A stretch of DNA of 64,000 nt from Anaerorhabdus sp036636695 (GCF_036636695.1 NZ_JAVWNW010000006.1), one strand, 5' to 3'; shown: positions 17,223 to 26,258, numbered from the stretch's first letter. The notes: a model not told the origin generated them from the sequence alone. Translations and numbers: made by a program.

Positions 17223-18338
17223 TTAGTACTCAACAACAAATGTATCAATTGCTTTATGAATAACATCTAACTGTTGTTGATCTGTTTCGGTAAGGTCAGT
17301 AATTGTTGCGAAATAAACTACATAGTTTTTATAACTAACGATATAACCATCTAAGTATTCACTATTTCCAGACAATTTGCAACGTATAATTGCTTTATCT
17401 TGTGAAATAAAGTCAGAATCTAACACTTTTGCTACATCTTCACCAGATTCTGTAAACAAATCTTCAATATCTGCTTTTAGCTCTTCGCTAGTGTATTGTG
17501 TTGATTCACTTGTAATAACCATGACTTGTAAATTGTTATTGTATGAGTTTGCATTCCCTTTTGGACCAAATGCAAAATCATCTTCTGTATAATCTGACAT
17601 ATCATAATCTATGCTATATGCAAATGGAATTTCGAATGAAAAACCAAAAGCATCATAACGTTTAGTTTCTGGAGGATTTGCATTGAATTCTTCTTGAGCT
17701 TTTGTTGCTTCATCAAGATTGAATCCAATTTCTATTCCATAATATTCTTCAATTTCTTTAATCATTGGATCAGTTAATTTATTGCATTCTGAAGCTGTGA
17801 TAGAAATACGAACAACTATTCTTTGATTTGGACTTAACTCTTTTGCTGCAAAAAAGTTATAAATAGCTTCACCCATATAATCGTAATTCTCTTCAATCAC
17901 TAATGCGCTATATGATGCATTGTTTCTTTCTTCATCAACTGCAATTTCTGATTCACTTACAACTTTAAGTATATACGAATCACTTAGGATTCCTTCTTTC
18001 ATATACTTAACTACATCATCTGCAAATTCACCCTCTTCAAATAGATAGTCATTTATACTAACATCCAATGTCACACCATTTTCTGAAGAGTATGCACTAT
18101 TGTTATAAACATCTGCATATTTAGATTTAGGTACATAGAATAGAAAACTTCCAGTTTCTTCTTCACCCTTTTTATTTGTAGACTCTGCAACAACTGTCAT
18201 CTCCATTAAATTCTCATATGCATTCTCATCAGACTTTTGGTTCGCAAGTGTTGGCTTATTACTGGTTCCCCCACCGCTACATCCCACTAGTCCAACAATC
18301 ATTAAGATACTAATTGCTGCCTTAACTATTTTTTCCAT
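17223..18338 (-). CDS. Lipoprotein of unknown function
   Basis: The 371-residue protein starts after TTAGGAGAAGAAA. A signal sequence ends in the lipobox LVGC, with Cys20 the predicted lipidated residue, followed by a Gly/Ser-rich linker. The body is acidic and soluble. Two halves, beginning around KGEEETGSFLFYVPKSKYAD and KRYDAFGFSFEIPFAYSIDY, look like related beta-rich domains, as in PsbP/DUF-type lipoproteins, but I do not recognise the family. It lies 18 nt downstream of another lipoprotein gene in the same direction, so the two are likely cotranscribed and work at the outer face of the membrane. Confidence 0.8.
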   Translation of the reverse strand: MEKIVKAAISILMIVGLVGCSGGGTSNKPTLANQKSDENAYENLMEMTVVAESTNKKGEEETGSFLFYVPKSKYADVYNNSAYSSENGVTLDVSINDYLFEEGEFADDVVKYMKEGILSDSYILKVVSESEIAVDEERNNASYSALVIEENYDYMGEAIYNFFAAKELSPNQRIVVRISITASECNKLTDPMIKEIEEYYGIEIGFNLDEATKAQEEFNANPPETKRYDAFGFSFEIPFAYSIDYDMSDYTEDDFAFGPKGNANSYNNNLQVMVITSESTQYTSEELKADIEDLFTESGEDVAKVLDSDFISQDKAIIRCKLSGNSEYLDGYIVSYKNYVVYFATITDLTETDQQQLDVIHKAIDTFVVEY

Positions 18339-18356
18339 TTTCTTCTCCTAAACAGA

Positions 18357-18854
18357 TTATTTAACTAAAGTATATCCAGCTTCTAATAAATCACTTTCAA
18401 ACATTTCCATTGAATAATATTCATCATCGCTATAGCTGCCTCCAGCTTCTTTAGAAATTATGTCTTCTTTTGCTTTTGCGGCATCTTTATAACGGAAATT
18501 TTCAGTAATTGTGAATGTATTTGTTGCTTCATCGAATGTGTATTCAACATCAATGAATTTGCTACATCCTTCGGTTTGATTTCCATCCGCATCTAATACA
18601 CCATATGGACATGCTACTTTTGCATCTAGAAGCAATTTAAATGTATCTATTTCACCATCCACTGGTTCTTCAATTGTAATTGTAGAAACAATTTTTTCGT
18701 TAACTACAGCGTCCTTTGCTGCAGTAATAGTTTCAACATAGGTATATTTGTATCCTGGTTCTTCTTCTGTTTTTTCAAACACTTTTACTGTTTCTTTTAC
18801 ACTACATCCTGCAAGCAATAATGCCGCAAGTCCAATCATTAATAATTTTTTCAT
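18357..18854 (-). CDS. Small lipoprotein
   Basis: The 165-residue product starts behind AAAAGGTGGAAAGA. Its signal peptide ends in lipobox LLAGC (Cys16). Mature sequence is acidic, with one Cys pair (VACPYGV and EGCSKF) that could form a disulfide and an antiparallel beta-like pattern (YTFDEATNTFTITENF). Family not recognised. It lies between the BI-1 gene and a second lipoprotein gene, all in the same direction with short gaps. Confidence 0.8.
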   Translation of the reverse strand: MKKLLMIGLAALLLAGCSVKETVKVFEKTEEEPGYKYTYVETITAAKDAVVNEKIVSTITIEEPVDGEIDTFKLLLDAKVACPYGVLDADGNQTEGCSKFIDVEYTFDEATNTFTITENFRYKDAAKAKEDIISKEAGGSYSDDEYYSMEMFESDLLEAGYTLVK

Positions 18855-18874
18855 TTCTTTCCACCTTTTCTCTA

Positions 18875-19591
18875 CTATTTCTTCTTTCCTAATATACGTA
18901 GTACATATAAGAAGATATTAATGAAATCCAAATAAAGTTCTAATGCGCCATAAATTGATAATTTTTCTAAAGCTTCGCTTGAACTCCTTGCATATTCATA
19001 ATTTCTTTTTATTTTTTGCACATCGTAAGCAGTAATGATTAAGAATATAAATAATCCTGCATAACAAATAATCATATCTAATGTTCCAATGTTTAAGAAG
19101 ATACCTACCACTGAAATAATAACTAATGTGATAAGTGCTCCAAAAATTAGAGATGAATATTTTGTTAAATCAAGTTTCATTGTTCCCCCAATTACAGCTA
19201 AACTGCCAAATAAAACTGCTGTAAATCCAAATGCTAGGAACATATTATCTAAACCATAAATTGCTGGTAAGAATGAAAATGTAAATCCTGTAACGATTGA
19301 ATACACAATAAACAATACTTTCGATGTCATTACTGACATTTTCTCCAAACGGCTTGTCAAATAAATGACTACCCCAAGTTGTAAAAATAATGGTAGTAAC
19401 ATAACTAGTGAAAGACTCATTCCAGATGCATACGTCGCTTGGAACATAATTTCTGAAATTGCCCCTGTTGCTATGAAAACATATGCAACCAATGCTGTAA
19501 CCGCTAATCCTACAAACATCCAGATAAAGCATTTAACCATGTGTTTTTGGAGTGTTTCTGTTTCAAATGTCATTGTTGAATTTTCTGTCAT
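18875..19591 (-). CDS. Bax inhibitor-1 / YccA family membrane protein
   Basis: The 238-residue protein starts after ATAAGGAGAAAAAAT. It has a short polar N-terminus and seven hydrophobic helices, with segments typical of the BI-1 family: IVYSIVTGFTFSFLPAIYG, FLIITAYDVQKIKRNYEYA and GALELYLDFINIFLYVLRIL near the C-terminus. Bacterial members are pH-sensitive calcium leak channels or protease-modulating membrane proteins. It is followed by the lipoprotein genes and preceded at 19 nt by a membrane protein gene, suggesting one envelope operon (17223-20977). Confidence 0.93.
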   Translation of the reverse strand: MTENSTMTFETETLQKHMVKCFIWMFVGLAVTALVAYVFIATGAISEIMFQATYASGMSLSLVMLLPLFLQLGVVIYLTSRLEKMSVMTSKVLFIVYSIVTGFTFSFLPAIYGLDNMFLAFGFTAVLFGSLAVIGGTMKLDLTKYSSLIFGALITLVIISVVGIFLNIGTLDMIICYAGLFIFLIITAYDVQKIKRNYEYARSSSEALEKLSIYGALELYLDFINIFLYVLRILGKKK

Positions 19592-19609
19592 ATTTTTTCT
19601 CCTTATAAT

Positions 19610-20977
19610 TTAATAATTGACTGTTGTAATCTCTGTTCTTTCTTCTCCATTTGTTGCATAAACAACAAATGATTTAGATTCAACATCAATTTCGACAACA
19701 TAACGAACTGTACTAAAATCCTCTGGTGCTCCCATTGTTTCAAACTCTTCTAAATCCATTTCATGAAAGAAGAGTGTTGCACTCGGATATTCCTCTAATT
19801 CTGTAAGTCTTGCTTGTTCAAGACTTACATCAATTACATTATCTTCATTAATTTCTGCTTCATCGAACACGATATCATATGCATAACTATTTGTTAGATA
19901 ACTCTCCATCATTGTGTATTTTACTAAAGATGGAACTAGATATTCTTTGTAATTTTCTTCTATGATTCTATATTCTGTTGGCTCTCCTGTAGTATTAAGC
20001 GTAAAGTAATCATATCCATGAGGACGAATCCAATAAGTTTCAATTGTTTCTTTTTCTTCTCCAAAATATATTTCCAAAGTACCTCTAAATGCATAAGGTG
20101 TATCATTTGTAACATAGAGGAGCGTAACTCCATCAACCACATTGTAGATTGCATTCACTTCATCATTTTCATTATAATATTTATCACCAAAGTAGATATC
20201 AATCGATGATACATCAGTATAAGCATCGTTATTATCATAATTATTATTTGTAATAGATGGCGGTGTTGTTGACTTAGTGTGGATCATATCTCTTAAGTAT
20301 GGATAACTAAATCCAAATCCCACAACAATGGCCAAACAGATTAAACCAAAGACAATTATATTCATCCCATTGCTCTTATCAGAAAAATCTACTCCTGATT
20401 GATTTAGTCCTCTTTCACTTTGCATAATAGGTGTGCTCATTATCACATCGTTCGTTACAAAAGCTGTCTTTAAAGCTTCCATAAGTTCTACACGTAATTT
20501 TTCTTTGCCCAATAAGAAAGTAAATGTTTTATCATCCGTTTTTATAACCACACATGGCCAATATCGACCATTTTGAAATTTTTCAGTTTCGCTACATTCT
20601 TTTACCCAACTCTTGTATAAAACAAATTGTGAAACCATATATGTACTAATGATAATTTTTGATGAAAGATAAACATTTTTATTTAGTTTCTCAAATTCTT
20701 GTTCATCATCAATTTCAATACCTTCAGACAGTACACGTTTTTTAAAGTAACTCATTGCTTTGCTATATCGATAAAAATTAATTATCCAAAATATTAATCC
20801 CATCAAGAATGCATAACCATCAATTACCATAAAAAGAATTAGCCACATGAACATTCCGTCATCATTATTGACTGACCCGAATAGAAAAATGAAAGCAATC
20901 ATTGCGATAAAACTCGCGATCATTACTATCATCGAGATTTTTGTATTCCTAAATAATATTTTTTTTATCTGTTTCAT
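19610..20977 (-). CDS. Membrane protein of unknown function
   Basis: The 455-residue protein starts after GAGGGGTAAAT. Two N-terminal helices (about 14-35 and 44-66) precede a cytoplasmic stretch of about 140 residues that resembles a YcxB/PH-like segment (YVLYKSWVKE, CVVIKTDDKTFTFLLGKEKL). A third helix (about 210-232) leads to an Asn/Asp-rich linker and an extracellular acidic beta-rich domain (IDIYFGDKYYNENDEVN, VTLLYVTNDTPYAFRGTLEIYFG). I do not recognise the C-terminal domain. It heads the run of envelope genes ending at 17223. Confidence 0.75.
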   Translation of the reverse strand: MKQIKKILFRNTKISMIVMIASFIAMIAFIFLFGSVNNDDGMFMWLILFMVIDGYAFLMGLIFWIINFYRYSKAMSYFKKRVLSEGIEIDDEQEFEKLNKNVYLSSKIIISTYMVSQFVLYKSWVKECSETEKFQNGRYWPCVVIKTDDKTFTFLLGKEKLRVELMEALKTAFVTNDVIMSTPIMQSERGLNQSGVDFSDKSNGMNIIVFGLICLAIVVGFGFSYPYLRDMIHTKSTTPPSITNNNYDNNDAYTDVSSIDIYFGDKYYNENDEVNAIYNVVDGVTLLYVTNDTPYAFRGTLEIYFGEEKETIETYWIRPHGYDYFTLNTTGEPTEYRIIEENYKEYLVPSLVKYTMMESYLTNSYAYDIVFDEAEINEDNVIDVSLEQARLTELEEYPSATLFFHEMDLEEFETMGAPEDFSTVRYVVEIDVESKSFVVYATNGEERTEITTVNY

Positions 20978-21181
20978 ATTTACCCCTCATCTTAATCAAT
21001 ACAAACTACTATTAATAACTTACTTATACTATATAAAAAAGCGGTTATAAAATGGTTTTATCACTATAAATTGTCCTATTTTCAACCTTAAAATCATTTG
21101 TAACCGTTTCCATTTTTGCACATTGTATTTTTTGATACATCTATAAGACTAATTACTAGAGTCTTTTACGCCATTTTAGAC

Positions 21182-21207
21182 AAAAAAAAGACAGATTTCT
21201 CTGCCTT
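21182..21207 (-). terminator. Terminator of the secreted protein gene
   Basis: On the minus strand AAGGCAGA-GAAA-TCTGTCTT is followed by seven more Ts. It overlaps the stop codon at 21206. Confidence 0.85.
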
Positions 21208-21874
21208 AGAATCCACCTTCAAGATGTAACTCTGTATCTGCTTGACCAATCAAGTTCTTTTCACTTTCTTGATTATCTACATTATTTTCATCGTAATAGA
21301 CGCCTTCTTCAATTTTCTCATCTAATACTTTTTCTACTTTTGTGATACTTCCTTTGAATCTTGTATCATTATTGAAATTTCCTTGTTTAACTAATCCTGT
21401 AGGTCCTGCTCCAAAATATTCAGATGCAATTGTTGAATCAATTACAAATTCAATTACACTTGCATCAGCTGCATGTGAACATCCGTTCGGTGCATCTGCC
21501 GATGCTTTTGCATCAACCTTTACAATTGGAAGAACAATTCCCGTATCTAGTGTGAAATAATATCTAGATCCAATTTCTCCAAAGCTATATCCTAAAGCCG
21601 CTCCAATGAAGCCATCTTCATCATATAACATTCCTGTAGTTTGATCGACTGTCATATGACTTTCAATGTATTTATATTGTTTAGAATTTTTTGCAGTAAT
21701 TGCAGTATAAGGCATATATGTTTTTGTTGAAGATGTTGAACAAGCTTCAATCTCTTCTGTCTTAAACTCTTTGTTGTATTGATCTAGATTTTCGATAGAA
21801 AACTCTTCAGCTTTAAATCCTGTCAAACCCACGAAACTGATCAACAAACAGAGTATAAATATGAATTTCTTCAT
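21206..21874 (-). CDS. Secreted protein of unknown function
   Basis: The 222-residue protein starts after AAAAGGAGATAAGTAC. A signal peptide (KKFIFILCLLISFVGLTGFKA) ends near residue 22 without a lipobox Cys, so it is probably secreted. The mature part is acidic and has two Cys (EACSTSS and NGCSHAAD), which could form a disulfide. The segment GFIGAALGYSFGEIGSRYYFTLDTG suggests a beta fold. I do not recognise a family. It is monocistronic with its own terminator and shares its upstream region with the divergent small membrane peptide at 22111. Confidence 0.75.
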   Translation of the reverse strand: MKKFIFILCLLISFVGLTGFKAEEFSIENLDQYNKEFKTEEIEACSTSSTKTYMPYTAITAKNSKQYKYIESHMTVDQTTGMLYDEDGFIGAALGYSFGEIGSRYYFTLDTGIVLPIVKVDAKASADAPNGCSHAADASVIEFVIDSTIASEYFGAGPTGLVKQGNFNNDTRFKGSITKVEKVLDEKIEEGVYYDENNVDNQESEKNLIGQADTELHLEGGF

Positions 21875-21989
21875 GTACTTATCTCCTTTTGCGCTTTTAC
21901 ATTATATCACACCACTACCTCAAGTCAAAATTGTAAATTGTTTCATTATAAAAGTTCATAAAAAATTCACATAAACCTTTAAAATTGCC

Positions 21990-22010
21990 TTGCAACCGAG
22001 CTTTGCAACC
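21990..22010 (+). repeat. Direct repeat TTGCAACC x2 upstream of the 53-residue peptide
   Basis: TTGCAACC at 21990-21997 and 22003-22010, with 13 nt start to start, lies in the 236-nt divergent region. No -35/-10 pair is obvious for the downstream peptide gene, so an activator bound here is possible. Confidence 0.35.
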
Positions 22011-22110
22011 TCTAGTTGACACTACGTAAACTACACTTGGTAGCGTAGCAGCCCACCTTCTTTTAGAATATGATTATAGTTAAAATTCATTACATTAGGA
22101 GGTAAAAACT

Positions 22111-22272
22111 ATGTTATTTGGTATATTCGGTCTATTATTACTATTAATCTGCTTTATTGTTGTATTACCACTATTTATCGCTTCATTCGCTTTCTTCATT
22201 CCATTATTAGTAATAGGTATTGTAATATGGATTATCGTTACAGCATTAAAGTTCGTATTCTTCTTGTTTTAA
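22111..22272 (+). CDS. 53-residue hydrophobic membrane peptide
   Basis: A 53-codon frame starts at ATG 22111 behind a perfect TTAGGAGGTAAAAACT site and ends at TAA 22270-22272. The translation (MLFGIFGLLLLLICFIVV, then LPLFIASFAFFIPLLVIGI and VIWIIVTALKFVFFLF) is almost wholly hydrophobic, enough for two membrane helices joined at a Pro. The strong ribosome-binding site and the terminator hairpin 11 nt after the stop support a real gene. Function unknown; small proteins of this type often modulate envelope stress or ion balance. Confidence 0.78.
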   Translation: MLFGIFGLLLLLICFIVVLPLFIASFAFFIPLLVIGIVIWIIVTALKFVFFLF

Positions 22273-22282
22273 ACAATTCTTA

Positions 22283-22319
22283 AAAGAACCACAAGCACGG
22301 ATAGTGATTGCGGTTCTTT
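22283..22319. terminator. Bidirectional terminator hairpin
   Basis: AAAGAACC at 22283-22290 pairs with GGTTCTTT at 22312-22319, extended inward by CAA/TTG and CAC/GTG. It lies between the convergent peptide gene and GNAT gene. Confidence 0.75.
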
Positions 22320-22333
22320 ATGCATTACTCAAA

Positions 22334-22816
22334 TTATTTTAATTCTCTAATCATTCTAACTCTATTTAGTGTTAATGTTTCATGAAATTTAAAATCTTGT
22401 TTCACATAGAAATCTGTTGCTTTTGTATTTGTTTCATACACATTCAAAACAATTTCAGTGCTATGGTTTTCTCTGGCAAACATATACGCCTGGTTAATGA
22501 GGCTTGACGCAACTCCTATTTTTCTAAACATTGGGGCTACAAACAAGTCACTCAGTTTTATATACCTAATTGTTTTATTTTCTTCCAAACGTTCCTTATT
22601 TTGAAGACGAATAAAACCTAGAATATCTTCATCTAATTCCGCAATATAAATAACTGATTTTTTCTTATTAAGTCCGTTGGTAATCCAATTATTTATTTCA
22701 TCATCCATATTACAATCTGTTGGATCATATTGATTCATATCTTCAATGAAATCATTATAAATTACTTTTAATCTTTCATAATCTTCAAACCTAGCTTGCC
22801 TTACTATAAATTCCAT
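22334..22816 (-). CDS. GNAT-family N-acetyltransferase
   Basis: The 160-residue protein starts after AGAAGGAAATAGGATA. It has the GNAT core: an N-terminal VRQARFEDYERLKVIYNDF strand-helix, LFVAPMFRKIGVASSLINQA (the acetyl-CoA-binding R/Q-x-x-G-x-A/G loop is RKIGVA) and LNVYETNTKATDFYVKQDF. Substrate unknown. It is monocistronic. Confidence 0.9.
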   Translation of the reverse strand: MEFIVRQARFEDYERLKVIYNDFIEDMNQYDPTDCNMDDEINNWITNGLNKKKSVIYIAELDEDILGFIRLQNKERLEENKTIRYIKLSDLFVAPMFRKIGVASSLINQAYMFARENHSTEIVLNVYETNTKATDFYVKQDFKFHETLTLNRVRMIRELK

Positions 22817-23037
22817 TATCCTATTTCCTTCTGTTACTCACGATACATCGTTTACTTTCAAAAATCTACAAATTATTAAAATATTCTTTATTCAAATTTC
22901 ATATCTTTTTGAGTAAGAATGTGAATATAGTTATCAAAAGCTAGTTGATAGTTTCTAACTACCACATTTTAATTTGAATAGCTTTACAAGCTTACCATTA
23001 ATTCCAATTTTATTAAATTTATTTGGTATTTACTTAT

Positions 23038-23068
23038 AAAGAGGATAAATCGCATGAATTTGTCCTCT
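23038..23068 (-). terminator. Hairpin after the YitT-family gene
   Basis: AGAGGAtAAAT pairs imperfectly with ATTTgTCCTCT just downstream of the stop at 23077. The T run is weak, so it may be a transcript-end stabiliser. Confidence 0.5.
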
Positions 23069-23076
23069 CATATATA

Positions 23077-23703
23077 TTACGAATTTAATTTTTCTTTAAT
23101 AGTACACCACATTGTTTTATAATCTACCGTTTTAATAAATTCTATTAGATTAGATGATATTAATACAGTAATCAATGAGAATACAATCTTTTGTACTGGA
23201 ATATAACTTAAGCTTAGTAGTAAAACTGTTACATCCATAATTAGATAAGAAGTCGATATTTTTAATCCACTTAGTTTTCTCACAATAAGGGCTAGTGTAT
23301 CATCACCACCACAAGCTCCACCTACACGTATTACTATTCCTACACCAATTCCTACAAATGCTCCTCCGCATAGTGAAGATAGAAGTGGTGATTGAGTTAT
23401 GAAAGGAAGCAGTGGTCCCCACGAAGCTACAACTGAATAAAATATCGAAAACGCCAAAGATGCTACAAGGGAATACCGAAGGAATTTTCCTCCAAAGAAG
23501 TATGCACCCAAAGCAAACAATGAGTAATCCATGATAATTGATGAAAACGAAGGATTAATTCCAAACCAATGATTCAGTAATAAAATCATTCCAAGTACTC
23601 CACCTTCAGTTATATCTGCTTGGGCATGTATATTATACAAACCAAAAGCGAGAATAAAACTACCGATTAAAACTATTACGTAATTCTTTATATTTAAACG
23701 CAT
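23077..23703 (-). CDS. YitT-family membrane protein
   Basis: The 208-residue polytopic protein has the hallmark segments of the YitT/DUF161 family: SFILAFGLYNIHAQADITEGGVLG, GGAFVGIGVGIVIRVGGACGG followed by DDTLALIVRKLSGL. Function of the family is unclear. The usual C-terminal soluble DUF2179 domain is absent, making this a short form. The ATG at 23703 has no Shine-Dalgarno sequence close by; a GGGAGG lies about 50 nt upstream, inside a folded element (23724-23790). It follows DUF624 of the carbohydrate operon at 89 nt and may be either its last gene or separately controlled. Confidence 0.88.
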   Translation of the reverse strand: MRLNIKNYVIVLIGSFILAFGLYNIHAQADITEGGVLGMILLLNHWFGINPSFSSIIMDYSLFALGAYFFGGKFLRYSLVASLAFSIFYSVVASWGPLLPFITQSPLLSSLCGGAFVGIGVGIVIRVGGACGGDDTLALIVRKLSGLKISTSYLIMDVTVLLLSLSYIPVQKIVFSLITVLISSNLIEFIKTVDYKTMWCTIKEKLNS

Positions 23704-23723
23704 ATTTTTGTGCTGAATTTCAT

Positions 23724-23790
23724 AATAAATCTACCTTGCGAGCAAGCACGCCTCCCGTCTATCTCTGTTCAAGGTGTTAGACGATTTATT
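23724..23790 (-). ncRNA. Structured RNA-like element before the YitT-family gene
   Basis: On the minus strand AATAAATC (23790-23783) pairs with GATTTATT (23731-23724), enclosing a GTCTA/TAGAC hairpin. The loop of that hairpin holds ACCTTG, which can pair with CAAGGT near the 3' end (a pseudoknot) or leave it to a local CTTG-CTCG-CAAG hairpin. A GGGAGG lies in the joining strand. It is richer in G+C than its flanks. The layout suggests a riboswitch or other leader, but I match it to no known class. Confidence 0.45.
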
Positions 23791-23792
23791 AC

Positions 23793-24428
23793 TTAGTTTT
23801 CTTTTTCTTGCATTTCTTTATTTACATACTTTCTAAATACTTTTGCTAATAAGGTCATTACAAGTAAACTTGTTGCAGAAAATCCAATCAACAAGTAAAT
23901 GAAATATCCAAATTGCGCTAATATCCCATCAGTAAATAAAACAAGAAAAGGCAATACATTTACAACAAGAATAACTAGTGTTTTCACAATATTTAAACAT
24001 GCAAGTATAAGTGCATTTTTAATATACATAAATGTTGTATTGTAGAAACATGCAATAAGTGGAAATATATAAGATGTAATCATAAACAATAAAAGTATTA
24101 CACCTAGTATTAGTCCTAATAAAATACTATTCTGAAATACACCTAGTATTTGTATATCTGCAATTAAAATAAATATCGCCACTAAAATGAATATCCAAAT
24201 TAGTGTTGCTTGTTTAAAATTTTTAATGAATGCATTCTTATAATCACTAAAAATTTTAATGTTTTCTTGTTGTACCATTTTATTTGTAACAGAGTACATT
24301 GATGTTAGTGCAGCTCCAATTGTAATTACTGGTATACAGCTAACTACAAAGAGAACATTTAATAATACTAAATCTCCTAATTTGTTTAACACTGTATATA
24401 GTTCGTTATTTTCACTGTACAATTTCAT
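23793..24428 (-). CDS. DUF624 (YesL-type) membrane protein
   Basis: The 211-residue protein starts after TTTAGGAGAGAGTATAA. It has the DUF624 opening (LNKLGDLVLLNVLFVVSCIPVITIGAALTSMYSVT) with five or six predicted helices. Such proteins accompany sugar ABC transporters in Firmicutes carbohydrate operons; their exact job is unknown. It is 12 nt downstream of the FAA-family gene and ends the clearly contiguous part of the catabolic operon. Confidence 0.88.
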   Translation of the reverse strand: MKLYSENNELYTVLNKLGDLVLLNVLFVVSCIPVITIGAALTSMYSVTNKMVQQENIKIFSDYKNAFIKNFKQATLIWIFILVAIFILIADIQILGVFQNSILLGLILGVILLLFMITSYIFPLIACFYNTTFMYIKNALILACLNIVKTLVILVVNVLPFLVLFTDGILAQFGYFIYLLIGFSATSLLVMTLLAKVFRKYVNKEMQEKEN

Positions 24429-24440
24429 TTATACTCTCTC

Positions 24441-25316
24441 CTAAATAATTTTATTTTTTATAAATCCTAACTGTTCAACTTCTGACAATACAACATCTCC
24501 AGGTTTTAAAAATTTAGGTGGATCAAATCCCATACCTACTCCACTTGGTGTTCCTGTTGCTATGATTGTGCCTTTTTTTAATGTCATAAAGTTACTTAAC
24601 TCTATAATGATATCATCAATTGATTTCATCATATACTTAGTTGAAGAATTTTGACGTATCTCGCCATTAACACTTGTCGTGATTTTCAAATCATCTATGT
24701 TGATACATTCATCTCTTGATAGAACATATGCTCCCATTGCAAAACATCCATCTAAGCTTTTTCCTAAATACCATTGCTGATGAGCAACTTGTAAATCTCT
24801 TGCACTATAATCATTTACGACTGCATAACCAAATATTTTTTCTTTAACATTTTCTTTAGTACAATTTCTACAATCTTCTTTTAGGATAACTGCGACTTCT
24901 GTTTCATAATCAAATTTATTTGTTACATCATTATGGCATGATAGTTCACTCAAATAAGATGATGTTTGATTAACTCTTTTTGAAAAATATACAGTTGCTT
25001 CTGGTTTTAAAACAAAGCTATTTTCTTCATATTGATTCGCCTCAATACAGTGTTCATGATAGTTTAGTCCAACGCAAATTACATCTTGGAAGGGGATATT
25101 AATTGGAGCTACCAGTATACCACTTTCACAATTGATAAGCTCACCCTTATATGAAGAAATAGCATCACATAGTTGTTTAAATTCATTCGCACTTAATGTG
25201 AGAATGTCATTGATATCTTTGAAATTAAATCCTAATGTTCTTAAAGATAGAATTTGTTTGTCTTTTAAAATACCAACTGATTGTTGATTGTCTTTAATAA
25301 AGCTAATCCATTTCAT
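24441..25316 (-). CDS. Fumarylacetoacetate hydrolase-family enzyme
   Basis: The 291-residue protein has a short N-terminal domain and the FAH fold: VICVGLNYHEHCIE, then the divalent-metal segment FDYETEVAVIL, NDYSARDLQ and GKSLDGCFAMG, with TGTPSGVGMGF near the end. FAH enzymes in sugar operons act as 2-keto-3-deoxy-acid dehydratases or as hydrolases of 2,4-diketo-3-deoxy acids. With the IlvD/EDD dehydratase and SDR of this operon it could complete a non-phosphorylated sugar-acid route; this is inference. The start overlaps the BadF kinase gene by 14 nt, with only a weak ribosome-binding site, implying coupling. Confidence 0.9.
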   Translation of the reverse strand: MKWISFIKDNQQSVGILKDKQILSLRTLGFNFKDINDILTLSANEFKQLCDAISSYKGELINCESGILVAPINIPFQDVICVGLNYHEHCIEANQYEENSFVLKPEATVYFSKRVNQTSSYLSELSCHNDVTNKFDYETEVAVILKEDCRNCTKENVKEKIFGYAVVNDYSARDLQVAHQQWYLGKSLDGCFAMGAYVLSRDECINIDDLKITTSVNGEIRQNSSTKYMMKSIDDIIIELSNFMTLKKGTIIATGTPSGVGMGFDPPKFLKPGDVVLSEVEQLGFIKNKII

Positions 25317-26232
25317 AGAATTTTTCTTTCGCTAATAGAAACGCTCCCATTACAGGTGTTGTTGATGGTTTTACAAGTTGACCACCAAGCTTTGATACTT
25401 TTTCCTCTAAATTAGGTAACACAAATTCTTTCGCATGAAATAATCCACCAGAATAAGACCAATTAAATTTTTTACCAGTCAATTCTAATTGTTCGACAAC
25501 ACCTTTTATAATTAAGAATAATTCATTACTTGCTTCATCATAAAGAGCGATTGCATTCTTATCTCCTTGTTTTGCTGCATCATATAAAAGTCGTTGTACT
25601 TGTGCAACTTTATCTCTAAATGGAATAATGTCATTTTCACTAATGTCGATAAATTCAAATTCGTTCTTAATACCATAATGATTCATCACAACATCATAGA
25701 GAGGTCCTTTTTCAAGACGCCCATCTGCTTCTTTTCCAAAATATTCCATTGTTCGTCTACCTAGCCAATAACATGATCCTTCATCAGAAAAGAATGTAGA
25801 CCATCCACCACTTCTCGCAGTTTTCTTATCATGATTTCTTCCAAATGCGATTGACCCTGTACCTGCCACGATATTCACGCCATCTGCTAAGTTCAAAGAA
25901 CCTGCCCAGCCAACTTCTACATCATTCACAACTTTGTAATTAATGTCATGAAAGATTGTTTTCATTTTTTGATCTATTTCAGTATCTTCTTTTTCTGATT
26001 CGCCATAACATGGTAAACCAATGACCACACCAGAACAATCTTTAATTTCAAGTTTGCATTCTTTTAAACAAAGTTCAACTGTGTTTCGAATATTACCTAA
26101 TACTGTATCAATACTACTTTCACGATAACTTGATCCTTCTCCTTGTGTTTGGAAAAGGATCTCATTATTTTCATTCGCTACAACATAAGCAGTTTTTGTT
26201 CCACCGCCATCGACACCTATAAAAGTTTTCAT
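25303..26232 (-). CDS. BadF/BcrA-type ATPase, N-acetylglucosamine kinase-like
   Basis: The 309-residue protein has the ASKHA fold of the BadF/BadG family used by N-acetylglucosamine kinases: IGVDGGGTKTAYVVAN (phosphate 1), GVVIGLPCYGES, ADGVNIVAGTGSIAFGRN (phosphate 2 region), RSGGWSTFFSDEGSCYWLGR and a C-terminal VMGAFLLAKEKF. It probably phosphorylates an amino sugar brought in by the neighbouring ABC transporter. It sits between the MalG permease (26 nt) and the FAA-family gene (overlap). Confidence 0.88.
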   Translation of the reverse strand: MKTFIGVDGGGTKTAYVVANENNEILFQTQGEGSSYRESSIDTVLGNIRNTVELCLKECKLEIKDCSGVVIGLPCYGESEKEDTEIDQKMKTIFHDINYKVVNDVEVGWAGSLNLADGVNIVAGTGSIAFGRNHDKKTARSGGWSTFFSDEGSCYWLGRRTMEYFGKEADGRLEKGPLYDVVMNHYGIKNEFEFIDISENDIIPFRDKVAQVQRLLYDAAKQGDKNAIALYDEASNELFLIIKGVVEQLELTGKKFNWSYSGGLFHAKEFVLPNLEEKVSKLGGQLVKPSTTPVMGAFLLAKEKFYEMD

Positions 26233-26258
26233 TTACTAGAACCTCACAATTTGCATAA

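Noticed and set aside
22020..22055. tRNA-like or structured RNA in the gap before the 53-residue peptide
   Set aside because: Only short nested CTAC/GTAG pairings are seen, with no acceptor stem or T-loop; not convincing.
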